Positions 17,016-25,400 of a stretch of 61,035 bases of DNA are shown one piece after another (within the stretch, counting starts at the first letter, position 1; each line of letters starts with the position of its first letter). The DNA lies in NCBI RefSeq assembly GCF_042675915.1, contig NZ_JBHTKL010000008.1, positions 1-61,035 on the forward strand, given 5' to 3'. The notes under the pieces were generated by a model. It worked only from the letters and a program-made list of their open reading frames with translations, ran no database searches and was not told where the DNA came from. The DNA comes from Thalassobacillus_A hwangdonensis. GTDB lineage: Bacteria > Bacillota > Bacilli > Bacillales > Halobacillaceae. A program made the translations under genes and the position numbers.

Positions 17016-17663
17016 GTGAGCATCGGACAAACCGAGAAAGACATCCAGTTGGAAACACTCGAAGATGAAATGATTGTCGAGAGGATTAACGCCGGAGAGG
17101 TCCAGGCTTTGGACTATCTCATCAATAAGTACAAGAACTTCGTTCGCGCAAAGGCACGGACGTATTTTCTCATTGGTGCAGACCGTGAAGATATTGTCCA
17201 GGAAGGGATGATCGGGCTCTACAAAGCGATACGTGATTACAAAGAGGACAAGCTCTCCTCCTTCAAAGCCTTCGCTGAACTGTGTGTCACTCGTCAAATC
17301 ATCACCGCCATCAAAACCGCTACCCGCCAGAAGCATATTCCACTGAACTCCTACGTTTCCTTAGATAAGCCAATCTATGATGAAGAATCAGACCGAACAC
17401 TGCTGGATGTGATTGCCGGATCGAAAGCGATCGATCCCCAGGAACTCATCCTCAACAAAGAACGGTTCGGAGACATGGAAGAAAAAATTTCAGAATTATT
17501 GAGCGATTTGGAAAAACAAGTGCTGAGCTTGTATTTGGACGGAAGATCCTACCAGGAGATTTCTGAAGAGCTTGATCGCCACGTGAAGTCGATTGATAAT
17601 GCGCTGCAACGGGTGAAGCGTAAGCTCGAGAAATACCTGGAGCTGACTGAAATCGTATTATAA
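17016..17663 (+). CDS. sigH: RNA polymerase sigma-H factor
   Basis: 215 residues of the sigma-70 family (SigH/Spo0H). Region 2 includes DREDIVQEGMIGLYKAIRDY and region 4 the helix-turn-helix YQEISEELDRHVKSIDNAL. It directs transition-phase and early sporulation genes. GTG 17016 is the start: GGGGGG ends 8 bases upstream, and the TTG just before it is out of frame. Its own SigA promoter precedes it, and rpmG-secE follow as in B. subtilis. Confidence 0.97.
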   Translation: MSIGQTEKDIQLETLEDEMIVERINAGEVQALDYLINKYKNFVRAKARTYFLIGADREDIVQEGMIGLYKAIRDYKEDKLSSFKAFAELCVTRQIITAIKTATRQKHIPLNSYVSLDKPIYDEESDRTLLDVIAGSKAIDPQELILNKERFGDMEEKISELLSDLEKQVLSLYLDGRSYQEISEELDRHVKSIDNALQRVKRKLEKYLELTEIVL

Positions 17664-17670
17664 CCTGTCA

Positions 17671-17699
17671 TTGACAGGCTTATGGAAGCGTGCTACATT
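17671..17699 (+). promoter_or_regulatory. SigA promoter of rpmG-secE
   Basis: TTGACA at 17671-17676, a 17-bp spacer ending TGC (extended -10) and TACATT at 17694-17699. It overlaps a small dyad CCTGTC-att-GACAGG at 17664-17678. Confidence 0.7.
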
Positions 17700-17734
17700 T
17701 ATGGAAGTGAAAAACCTCGTAATGGGGTGAAATG

Positions 17735-17884
17735 ATGCGAAAAAAAGTGATTTTAGCTTGTTCGATTTGTTCTAGTCGAAACTACAGTTCATATAAAAAC
17801 TCAACAACTCAATCCGAACGACTCGAAGTACGTAAATTTTGCAAGAGATGCGGCACTCACACGCTGCATCGCGAAACAAAATAG
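17735..17884 (+). CDS. rpmG: 50S ribosomal protein L33 (zinc-binding form)
   Basis: 49 residues, read directly from the sequence. It begins MRKKVILACSICSSRNY and keeps the zinc ribbon C9/C12 and C36/C39, so it is the zinc-containing (C+) paralogue. GGGGTGA lies just upstream; an adjacent in-frame ATG at 17732 is possible. Positioned between sigH and secE, as with the B. subtilis copy rpmGB. Confidence 0.95.
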   Translation: MRKKVILACSICSSRNYSSYKNSTTQSERLEVRKFCKRCGTHTLHRETK

Positions 17885-17922
17885 AGAAAGAAGCCGATAG
17901 GCGCAAGTTTGGGGGTACTAGC

Positions 17923-18093
17923 GTGTTTAAATTCTTGAAGAATGTTACTCGTGAGATGCAGAAAGTAAGCTGGCCGAACGGTCGTGAATTGACGCGTTAC
18001 ACGATTACGGTTCTCGCCACAGTAGCATTTATCACGATCTTCTTTACTGTTGTGGATCAGGGCATCACTCTTGGATTACGACTATTTGAATAA
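17923..18093 (+). CDS. secE: SecE, preprotein translocase subunit
   Basis: 56 residues: an amphipathic N-terminal helix with the conserved MQKVSWPNGRELTRYT segment, then one transmembrane helix (about 29-50). It clamps SecY in the SecYEG channel. The start is GTG 17923 with GGGGG 7 bases upstream; the longer in-frame reading from 17839 would run into rpmG and adds no family sequence. Confidence 0.95.
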   Translation: MFKFLKNVTREMQKVSWPNGRELTRYTITVLATVAFITIFFTVVDQGITLGLRLFE

Positions 18094-18110
18094 TAACGAA
18101 GAGTTTATGC

Positions 18111-18116
18111 TATAAT
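18111..18116 (+). promoter_or_regulatory. Extended -10 promoter for nusG
   Basis: TGC directly precedes a consensus TATAAT at 18111-18116 (extended -10). The only -35-like sequence, TTGAAT at 18086-18091, is 19 bp away. Start of transcription would be near 18122, only about 15 bases before a terminator hairpin. Confidence 0.55.
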
Positions 18117-18136
18117 GGTTTATATGTCTTATGTGG

Positions 18137-18161
18137 AAAAAACCCGGTTAACGGGTTTTTT
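18137..18161 (+). terminator. Intrinsic terminator between secE and nusG
   Basis: A-run plus ACCCG (stem 137-146) pairs with CGGGT plus T-run (152-161) around GTTAA. It stops rpmG-secE transcripts and also lies in the nusG leader. Confidence 0.85.
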
Positions 18162-18232
18162 CATGTTGGAAGCATTTTTTCAAAATCATATTTTTATAAG
18201 GGAGGGAAGGGCAAGGCGCTTGTCCTGTACGC

Positions 18233-18766
18233 ATGGAAAAAAGATGGTATGTAGTTCACACCTATTCTGGATACGAAAATAAAGTAAAGACCAATTTAGA
18301 AAAGCGCGTAGAAACAATGGGAATGGAAGACAAGATTTTCCGAGTTCTTGTGCCGGAAGATGAAGAAACGGAAATCAAGGATGGCAAACGGAAAACAGCG
18401 AAAAAGAAAGTATTCCCTGGCTACGTACTGGCAGAGATGGTCATGACTGACGATTCATGGTACGTCGTTCGGAACACTCCGGGTGTGACTGGTTTCGTAG
18501 GCTCGACTGGATCTGGTTCAAAACCAATCCCTCTCTTACCTGAAGAAGTAGATACAGTCTTGAAACGCATGGGAATGAATGAGCCTGTTACAGAAATCGA
18601 CTTCGAATTGAAAGAGAGTGTAGCGGTGACGGATGGTCCGTTCGCCAACTTCACAGGTACGATCGAACATATCGACCTGGACAAGCAGAAGGTGAAGGTA
18701 CACGTCAACATGTTCGGACGTGAAACACCAGTAGAGCTTGATTTCTCTCAAATTAAAAAATTATAA
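18233..18766 (+). CDS. nusG: Transcription elongation factor NusG
   Basis: 177 residues: NGN domain (about 1-115, start MEKRWYVVHTYSGYENKVK) and C-terminal KOW domain (about 125-177). It travels with RNA polymerase and links it to Rho or the ribosome. The start is fixed by family agreement. The purine-rich GGGAGGGAAGGG at 18201-18212 ends about 20 bases before ATG 18233, unusually far for an RBS, and there is no in-frame alternative start near it. Confidence 0.96.
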   Translation: MEKRWYVVHTYSGYENKVKTNLEKRVETMGMEDKIFRVLVPEDEETEIKDGKRKTAKKKVFPGYVLAEMVMTDDSWYVVRNTPGVTGFVGSTGSGSKPIPLLPEEVDTVLKRMGMNEPVTEIDFELKESVAVTDGPFANFTGTIEHIDLDKQKVKVHVNMFGRETPVELDFSQIKKL

Positions 18767-18774
18767 CCATCCCC

Positions 18775-18803
18775 TTGCAAACTTGTTGCAAAGATGCTAG
18801 AAT
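18775..18803 (+). promoter_or_regulatory. SigA promoter of rplK-rplA
   Basis: TTGCAA at 18775-18780, a 17-bp spacer ending TGC and TAGAAT at 18798-18803, right after nusG. Confidence 0.7.
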
Positions 18804-18861
18804 TTTTATGTTCTTTATGTGCCTCGAAATCAATGAGGATGTTAAGCATATTGCAAAATGA

Positions 18862-18887
18862 GTGGGAGGGGCAAACCCTATTACCAC
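18862..18887 (+). promoter_or_regulatory. Hairpin in the rplK leader
   Basis: GTGG (862-865) pairs with CCAC (884-887) and AGGG (867-870) with CCCT (876-879), 13 bases before the rplK RBS. A similar hairpin precedes rplK in other bacilli as I remember it, which suggests an L11 or L1 autoregulatory site. Function is inferred. Confidence 0.45.
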
Positions 18888-18914
18888 ATCACGGACTTTA
18901 AGGAGGTGTGTCAC

Positions 18915-19340
18915 GTGGCTAAAAAAGTAATCAAAGTTGTAAAACTACAAATTCCTGCAGGTAAAGCGAACCCAGCACCACCAGTAGGACCAGCACTTGG
19001 TCAAGCAGGTATCAACATCATGGGTTTCTGTAAGGAGTTCAACGCTCGTACACAAGATCAGGCTGGTATGATTATTCCGGTTGAAATTACGGTATTTGAA
19101 GACCGTTCATTTACATTTGTTACGAAAACTCCACCTGCTGCCGTTCTTCTAAAGAAAGCAGCTGGAATTGAGAGTGGTTCAGGCGAACCTAACCGCAACA
19201 AAGTCGCTACTGTCAATCGCGATAAAGTACGCGAAATTGCGGAAACAAAAATGCCTGACTTGAATGCTGCTGACGTTGAAGCGGCTATGCGTATGGTCGA
19301 AGGAACAGCGCGTAGCATGGGTATTGTTATCGAAGACTAA
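18915..19340 (+). CDS. rplK: 50S ribosomal protein L11
   Basis: 141 residues with the PAGKANPAPPVGPALGQAGINIM signature of the N-terminal domain and the C-terminal rRNA-binding domain. It forms the GTPase-associated centre with 23S rRNA and is needed for RelA-type stringent response. The start is GTG 18915, 6 bases after AGGAGGTG; the extended frame from 18858 covers the leader hairpin and is not coding. Followed by rplA. Confidence 0.97.
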   Translation: MAKKVIKVVKLQIPAGKANPAPPVGPALGQAGINIMGFCKEFNARTQDQAGMIIPVEITVFEDRSFTFVTKTPPAAVLLKKAAGIESGSGEPNRNKVATVNRDKVREIAETKMPDLNAADVEAAMRMVEGTARSMGIVIED

Positions 19341-19417
19341 TCCCACAGCGGCACTCTGAGGAGTAGAAGGTTGCGTCAATGGAGGGATCCTTCATTTCGC
19401 AACCTTTATTCGTGGGA
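19341..19417 (+). promoter_or_regulatory. Nested stem-loop between rplK and rplA
   Basis: TCCCAC (341-346) pairs with GTGGGA (412-417), enclosing AAGGTTGCG (367-375) paired with CGCAACCTT (398-406). The structure fills the intergenic space and ends about 25 bases before the rplA RBS. It has no T run. It could be an L1 binding site controlling rplA; that is inference. Confidence 0.55.
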
Positions 19418-19454
19418 GGTACAACCGTTAAAACCACAATGAGGAGGAAATACA

Positions 19455-20153
19455 ATGGCTAACAAAAGCAAAAAGTATCAAGAAGCTGTAAAGCTTGTTG
19501 ATCGTTCAAAATCATATGAAGTAAAAGAAGCAGTTGCATTGGTTAAAGAAACTGCAAAAGCGAACTTCGACGAAACTGTTGAAGCAGCATTCCGTCTTGG
19601 AGTAGATCCTAAGAAAGCGGATCAGCAAATCCGTGGAGCGATGGTTCTGCCTCACGGTACTGGTAAGACGCAGCGCGTCCTAGTATTCGCGAAAGGTGAA
19701 AAAGCGAAAGAAGCTGAAGCAGCTGGAGCGGACTACGTAGGAGACGCAGACATGATCAACAAAATCAACCAAGGTTGGTTCGAGTTTGATGTTGTCGTTG
19801 CTACACCTGACATGATGGCTGAAGTTGGTAAATTGGGCCGTGTGCTTGGACCAAAAGGTCTTATGCCTAACCCGAAAACCGGCACAGTTACATTCGAAGT
19901 GGAAAAAGCGATTCAGGACATCAAAGCTGGTAAAGTTGAATACCGTGTCGACAAATCTGCTAACATCCACGTGCCGATCGGAAAAATTTCTTTCGATAAC
20001 GACAAGCTGATCGAAAACTTTGAAGCAATCACAGATGCTCTTGTAAAAGCTAAGCCACAGGCTTCTAAAGGAACTTATATGAAGAATGCAGCTATTGCTT
20101 CTACTATGGGTCCTGGAATCAAAGTTGATGTATCAAGCTTCGTCCGCAAATAA
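19455..20153 (+). CDS. rplA: 50S ribosomal protein L1
   Basis: 232 residues, matching bacterial L1 throughout, including VLPHGTGKTQRVLVFAKG, LGRVLGPKGLMPNPKTGTVT and the C-terminal TMGPGIKVD. It binds the mobile L1 stalk of 23S rRNA and often represses its own mRNA. AGGAGG precedes ATG 19455. A structured spacer separates it from rplK. Confidence 0.97.
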   Translation: MANKSKKYQEAVKLVDRSKSYEVKEAVALVKETAKANFDETVEAAFRLGVDPKKADQQIRGAMVLPHGTGKTQRVLVFAKGEKAKEAEAAGADYVGDADMINKINQGWFEFDVVVATPDMMAEVGKLGRVLGPKGLMPNPKTGTVTFEVEKAIQDIKAGKVEYRVDKSANIHVPIGKISFDNDKLIENFEAITDALVKAKPQASKGTYMKNAAIASTMGPGIKVDVSSFVRK

Positions 20154-20162
20154 AATTCATTG

Positions 20163-20191
20163 TTGACTTTTTAATAAGAGTTCAATATAAT
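20163..20191 (+). promoter_or_regulatory. SigA promoter of rplJ-rplL
   Basis: TTGACT at 20163-20168, a 17-bp spacer and consensus TATAAT at 20186-20191, directly after the rplA stop. Confidence 0.85.
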
Positions 20192-20204
20192 GAGTAATGT
20201 TGTG

Positions 20205-20345
20205 AAAATGAATACGTTATACCGTAGACCGCAGGTGCGTTTTTACGCTTAATTTCCTGCCGAGGTGTGTGAATATATGGATAGCCGCCCGCTTTGGCTG
20301 TCCTATACCAACAAGCCTCCATGTCTACATGGGGGCTTTCCTTTT
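20205..20345 (+). promoter_or_regulatory. L10 leader of rplJ-rplL
   Basis: The leader includes the CGTAGACCGCAGGTGC segment (about 20223-20238) and TTCCTGCCGAGGTG (254-267), the paired regions of the conserved L10 (L10-L12 complex) binding leader of Firmicutes. It ends in a terminator, AAGCCTCCATGT/ACATGGGGGCTT at 20313-20338, followed by pyrimidines. Excess L10-L12 would favour termination. Confidence 0.8.
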
Positions 20346-20408
20346 GCATGATCCTTTTATGAATCAAGCACCTGTCGGTATGATGAAAAGTCAATAGGAG
20401 GTGGAACG

Positions 20409-20909
20409 ATGAGCAAAATTATCGAGCATAAACAACAGATCGTATCTGAAATCGCTGATAAACTCAAGAACAGCAAATCTACAGTACTTGTAGATTACCG
20501 CGGTCTTGATGTTGCAGAAGTGACTGACTTGCGTAAACAGCTTCGTGATGCTGGCATCGAGTTCAAAGTGTACAAGAACACAATGACACGTCGTGCGACA
20601 GAAGAAGCAGAACTTACAGAGTTGAATGAAACGCTTGTAGGCCCTACTGCAATTGCATTCAGTGAAGAAGATGTTGTAGCTCCTGCCAAGATCCTTAACA
20701 ACTTTGCGAAAGAGCATGATGCTCTTGAAATCAAAGGTGGAGTGATCGAAGGTAAAGTTGCTACTCTTGATCAGATCAAAGAACTTGCAGATCTTCCAAA
20801 CTACGAAGGTCTTGTATCTATGCTACTCAGCGTGCTTCAAGCACCTGTACGCAACTTCGCTTACGTTACGAAAGCAGTTGCAGAGCAGAAAGAAGAACAA
20901 GGCGCATAA
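20409..20909 (+). CDS. rplJ: 50S ribosomal protein L10
   Basis: 166 residues. KSTVLVDYRGLDVAEVTDLR and EFKVYKNTMTRRA are typical. The C-terminal helix binds L7/L12 dimers to make the stalk. AGGAGGTG precedes ATG 20409. Behind the L10 leader and followed 58 bp later by rplL. Confidence 0.97.
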   Translation: MSKIIEHKQQIVSEIADKLKNSKSTVLVDYRGLDVAEVTDLRKQLRDAGIEFKVYKNTMTRRATEEAELTELNETLVGPTAIAFSEEDVVAPAKILNNFAKEHDALEIKGGVIEGKVATLDQIKELADLPNYEGLVSMLLSVLQAPVRNFAYVTKAVAEQKEEQGA

Positions 20910-20967
20910 TCGCGTTTTCGTTTTCGGTTAACAAAATTAAAACAAAAACCTAAGGAGGAACTTAATC

Positions 20968-21333
20968 ATGAGTCACGAACAAATCATTGAAGCGATTAAG
21001 GAAATGTCCGTTCTTGAATTGAACGACCTAGTAAAAGCAATTGAAGAAGAATTTGGTGTAACTGCTGCAGCTCCAGTAGCTGTAGGCGGCGGAGCAGCTG
21101 GTGGAGAAGCAGCTGAAGAGCAAACTGAATTCGACGTAGTACTTGAAAGTGCTGGAAGCTCTAAGATCAAAGTTGTTAAAGCAGTACGCGAAATCACTGG
21201 TCTTGGACTTAAAGACGCTAAAGATCTTGTAGATAACGCTCCTGGCGCTATCAAAGAAGGCGTTTCTAAAGACGAAGCTGAAGAAATGAAAGCTAAACTT
21301 GAAGAAGCTGGAGCTTCTGTAGAAGTTAAGTAA
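20968..21333 (+). CDS. rplL: 50S ribosomal protein L7/L12
   Basis: 121 residues: N-terminal dimerisation helices, an Ala/Gly-rich hinge (about 33-50, including AAAPVAVGGGAAGGEAA) and the C-terminal globular domain with KIKVVKAVREITGLGLKDAK. It recruits translation GTPases. AAGGAGGAAC precedes ATG 20968 and a terminator follows. Confidence 0.98.
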   Translation: MSHEQIIEAIKEMSVLELNDLVKAIEEEFGVTAAAPVAVGGGAAGGEAAEEQTEFDVVLESAGSSKIKVVKAVREITGLGLKDAKDLVDNAPGAIKEGVSKDEAEEMKAKLEEAGASVEVK

Positions 21334-21346
21334 TTGTATGTAAGAT

Positions 21347-21379
21347 AAAGCTCGCTGTTCATCGGCGGGCTTTATTTTT
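21347..21379 (+). terminator. Terminator after rplL
   Basis: AAAGCTCGC (347-355) pairs with GCGGGCTTT (365-373, one T-G wobble), then a T-rich tail. Confidence 0.8.
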
Positions 21380-21523
21380 CTTACACTTTAATTAAGGTTA
21401 ACTTTGTTAATGGATTAAAGTATAAGAAAATACCAAGGCTTTCGCCATAAGTACTTGGCGACAAGCTGGGATTTTCTAATGGATAGTGAAAGTCATTATT
21501 ACTTGTAAGCAGGTGTGTAGAAA

Positions 21524-22126
21524 ATGACTGAACATTATTATTCGAAAAAGACGAAAGTAACGAGTGATGAGCGTACATGGACGTTTACGTTAAGAGGACG
21601 TACGTTCACCTTTACTACAGACCACGCCGTTTTCTCGAAAAGAGAAGTCGATTTTGGATCAAGACTGATGATCGAAACGTTCCAACCGCCTGATATAACT
21701 GGTGACTTTCTCGACTTAGGTTGTGGATATGGTCCAGTAGGGATGGCGTTGGCAGCATCTTTTCCGGAGCGGGAAGTAGTCATGGTCGATGTGAATGAGC
21801 GAGCGCTTGCACTTTCCGAAAAAAATGCCGCGCAGAATGATATTGCTAATGTAACGATCCTGGAAAGCGATCGGTTTCAGGGAATTAAAGATCGTTCATT
21901 TTCCTCCATCTTAACCAACCCTCCAATTCGAGCTGGTAAAGAGGTAGTCCATGCCATGTTCGAAGAAGCGTACGAAGCTCTTCTTCCTGGTGGCGAACTG
22001 TGGGTGGTCATCCAGAAGAAGCAAGGTGCGCCCTCTGCTAAAAAGAAACTCGAGGAATTATTTGGAGACACTGAAGTGATCGTGAAACAAAAAGGGTACT
22101 TTATTCTCAAATCTGAAAAGGTTTGA
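21524..22126 (+). CDS. RsmC-like class I SAM-dependent methyltransferase (YbxB type)
   Basis: 200 residues. SAM motif I is LDLGCGYGPVG and the catalytic NPPI motif is at about 128-131, typical of N-methyltransferases of the RsmC/RlmG group acting on rRNA guanine or adenine. The position between rplL and rpoB equals B. subtilis ybxB. The rRNA target is not shown by the sequence. The RBS is weak (GCAGGTGTG upstream of ATG 21524). Confidence 0.88.
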   Translation: MTEHYYSKKTKVTSDERTWTFTLRGRTFTFTTDHAVFSKREVDFGSRLMIETFQPPDITGDFLDLGCGYGPVGMALAASFPEREVVMVDVNERALALSEKNAAQNDIANVTILESDRFQGIKDRSFSSILTNPPIRAGKEVVHAMFEEAYEALLPGGELWVVIQKKQGAPSAKKKLEELFGDTEVIVKQKGYFILKSEKV

Positions 22127-22467
22127 CTCGATCTGGGGATTGTGCTATTATTGAAAAATGCCAATATGTGCGTTCCTATGTCAAGTGATTTTTGCAAAAA
22201 ATGTATAAATCTTTGTTTCGGGGGCGACAATGGTAAAATCGAACGCCAAGATGCAGACCGGGCTTTATAAAAACCCTTTTCTTTTTTGTCTAACGTTAGA
22301 GAGAAATGAAGGTTTGATCATTTGAAATCCCATTCGTAAATCTATCTATTACGAATGCCATTATATAATAGCTTGTGGTTGGAAGGGTTCTTCCTCAAGC
22401 TTGTTCGGCATGTCTTTGCCGGACCCTTTTTTCGTTATTAAAATGCTTGTTTTAAGGGGTGAATCTG
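22127..22467 (+). promoter_or_regulatory. rpoB leader with hairpins and two terminator-like structures
   Basis: This 341-base gap has a TGG-TAAAAT extended -10-like site at 22231-22239 (weak -35 TTTGTT at 212). A short hairpin GGG-CTTTATAAAAA-CCC at 22260-22276 is followed by a T-rich tract. A perfect 9-bp inverted repeat CATTCGTAA/TTACGAATG lies at 22331-22339 and 22349-22357. GGGTTC (385-390) and GGACCC (421-426) enclose CGGCA/TGCCG and are followed by TTTTTT, a second terminator-like hairpin only about 35 bases before the rpoB start. Attenuation of rpoBC is possible; nothing more can be shown here. Confidence 0.5.
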
Positions 22468-25400
22468 TTGACAGGTCAACTAGTTCAGTATGGACGACAC
22501 CGCCAACGTAGAAGTTATGCACGTATCAGTGAAGTATTGGAATTGCCTAACTTGATTGAGATTCAGACTGCTTCCTATCAATGGTTCTTGGAAGAAGGAC
22601 TGAAAGAAATGTTTCAGGACATTTCTCCGATCGAGGATTTTACCGGTAATCTATCGCTTGAATTCGTAGATTACACTTTAGGTGAACCTAAATATCCGGT
22701 CGACGAATCCAAGGATAGGGATGTAACCTATAACGCTCCTCTTCGCGTGAAAGTTCGTTTGTTGAACAACGAAACTGGAGAAGTGAAAGAGCAGGAAGTA
22801 TTCATGGGTGACTTCCCACTTATGACAGACACAGGTACCTTTGTCATCAATGGTGCAGAGCGCGTCATCGTATCACAGCTTGTCCGCTCACCGAGTGTCT
22901 ATTTCAGTAAAAAAATAGATAAGAACGGGAAGCGTGGACACACAGCTACCGTCATACCTAACCGTGGAGCATGGTTGGAGTTTGAAACAGATGCGAAAGA
23001 TGTCGTACATGTCCGTATCGATCGAACTCGAAAACTACCTATTACGGTTCTTTTGCGTGCACTAGGCTTCGGTACGGATCAGGAAATCATCGATCTTATC
23101 GGAGATAATGAATATTTGAAAAACACGCTGGAGAAAGACAACACAGAAAACAGTGAGAAAGCGTTGCTTGAGATTTATGAGCGTCTTCGTCCTGGAGAGC
23201 CGCCAACAGTTGAAAACGCGAAAAGCTTACTTGTTTCCCGTTTCTTCGATCCTAAGCGTTATGACCTTGCACGTGTAGGTCGTTATAAAATCAACAAAAA
23301 GCTTCATATTAAAAACCGTCTATTCAACCAGACTCTTGCTGAGACACTGGTAGATGAAGAGACTGGAGAAGTATTAGCAGATAAAGGCGATAAGATCGAC
23401 CGCCGCCTGTTGAATCGTCTCCTTCCACACCTTGAGGGTGAAGAAGATAACACAGGTGATCAAATGCTGGAACCGCATGATGGTGTATTGGAAGAGCCAA
23501 TCAAGGTTCAATCCATCAAGATCGTAGATCCGACAGATCCGGAAGGGGAACGTTCTATCAACGTCATTGGTAATGCCAATGTAGATCGTTCTGTGAAGAA
23601 CATCACCCCTGGAGATATCCTGTCTGCAATCAGCTATTTCTTCAACCTGTTGCACCAGGTCGGAGATACAGATGACATCGACCACCTTGGTAACCGTCGT
23701 CTGCGTTCCGTTGGTGAATTGTTGCAGAACCAGTTCCGTATCGGTCTTTCCCGTATGGAACGTGTCGTTCGTGAGCGTATGTCCATCCAGGACACATCTG
23801 CTATCACGCCGCAGCAGTTGATCAACATCCGTCCCGTTATCGCATCGATCAAAGAGTTCTTCGGAAGCTCTCAGCTTTCTCAGTTCATGGACCAGACCAA
23901 CCCGTTGGCAGAGCTTACGCACAAACGTAGACTATCTGCCCTTGGACCAGGTGGTCTGACTCGTGAACGTGCAGGATTCGAAGTTCGTGACGTACACTAC
24001 TCCCACTACGGTCGTATGTGTCCGATCGAAACGCCGGAGGGTCCGAACATCGGTCTGATCAACTCCTTGTCTTCTTATGCGAGAGTCAATGAGTTCGGAT
24101 TCATCGAAACTCCGTATCGACGTGTCGACCCTGAGACAGGTAAGGTAACCGCACAGATCGATTACCTGACTGCCGACGAAGAAGATAACTATGTAGTCGC
24201 TCAGGCGAACGCAAAGCTTGGTGAAGACGGTGCCTTCATCGATGATGAAGTAATCGCTCGTTTCCGTGGGGAAAACACAGTGGTAAGCCGCGATCGTCTT
24301 GATTACATGGACGTCTCACCTAAGCAGGTCGTATCTGCTGCGACAGCATGTATCCCGTTCCTTGAAAATGATGACTCCAACCGTTCATTGATGGGTGCGA
24401 ACATGCAACGTCAGGCAGTTCCATTGTTGAATCCTCAAGCTCCAATTGTCGGAACAGGTATGGAATACGTATCTGGTAAGGACTCCGGAGCTGCAGTAAT
24501 CTGTCGTCACGAAGGTATTGTGGAACGCGTGGAAGCGAAAGAAGTCCTCGTCCGCCGCATAACTGAAGTGAATGGCAAAGAAGTGGAAGGCGATCTTGAT
24601 CGCTACCGTTTACAGAAATTCATTCGTTCCAACCAGGGAACTTGTTATAACCAGCGTCCAATCGTCGCTAAAGGCGATCGTGTAACCAAAGGTGAGATCC
24701 TTGCTGATGGTCCATCCATGGATATGGGTGAACTGGCACTTGGACAAAACCCTCTTGTCGCATTCATGACTTGGGATGGTTACAACTATGAGGATGCCGT
24801 CATCATGAGTGAACGTCTTGTAAAAGATGATGTTTATACATCTGTTCATATTGAAGAGTATGAATCAGAAGCTCGTGATACGAAATTAGGACCTGAAGAG
24901 ATCACTCGTGATATTCCTAACGTCGGCGAAGAAGCGCTTAAAGATCTCGACAGCCGTGGAATCATCCGTGTCGGAGCTGAAGTCAGCGACGGAGATCTTC
25001 TTGTAGGTAAAGTAACACCAAAAGGAGTAACGGAGCTTTCTGCAGAAGAGCGCCTATTGCATGCGATCTTCGGTGAAAAAGCCCGTGAAGTACGTGATAC
25101 TTCCCTACGTGTACCACACGGCGCAGGTGGAATCGTACTTGACGTCAAGATCTTCAATCGTGAAGATGGTGACGAGCTTCCTCCTGGTGTAAACCAGCTT
25201 GTCCGTGTATATATCGTTCAGAAGCGTAAGATTTCTGAAGGGGATAAGATGGCGGGTCGTCACGGTAACAAAGGTGTTATCTCGAAGATTCTTCCAGAAG
25301 AAGATATGCCGTATCTTCCAGACGGAACTCCGGTCGACATCATGTTGAACCCATTGGGTGTACCTTCCCGTATGAACATCGGACAGGTGCTTGAGCTTCA

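Noticed and set aside
23880..24000. Rifampicin-resistance substitution in RpoB
   Set aside because: The resistance-determining region reads as the sensitive wild-type sequence. S12 K56 and the L4/L22 loops also look wild type.
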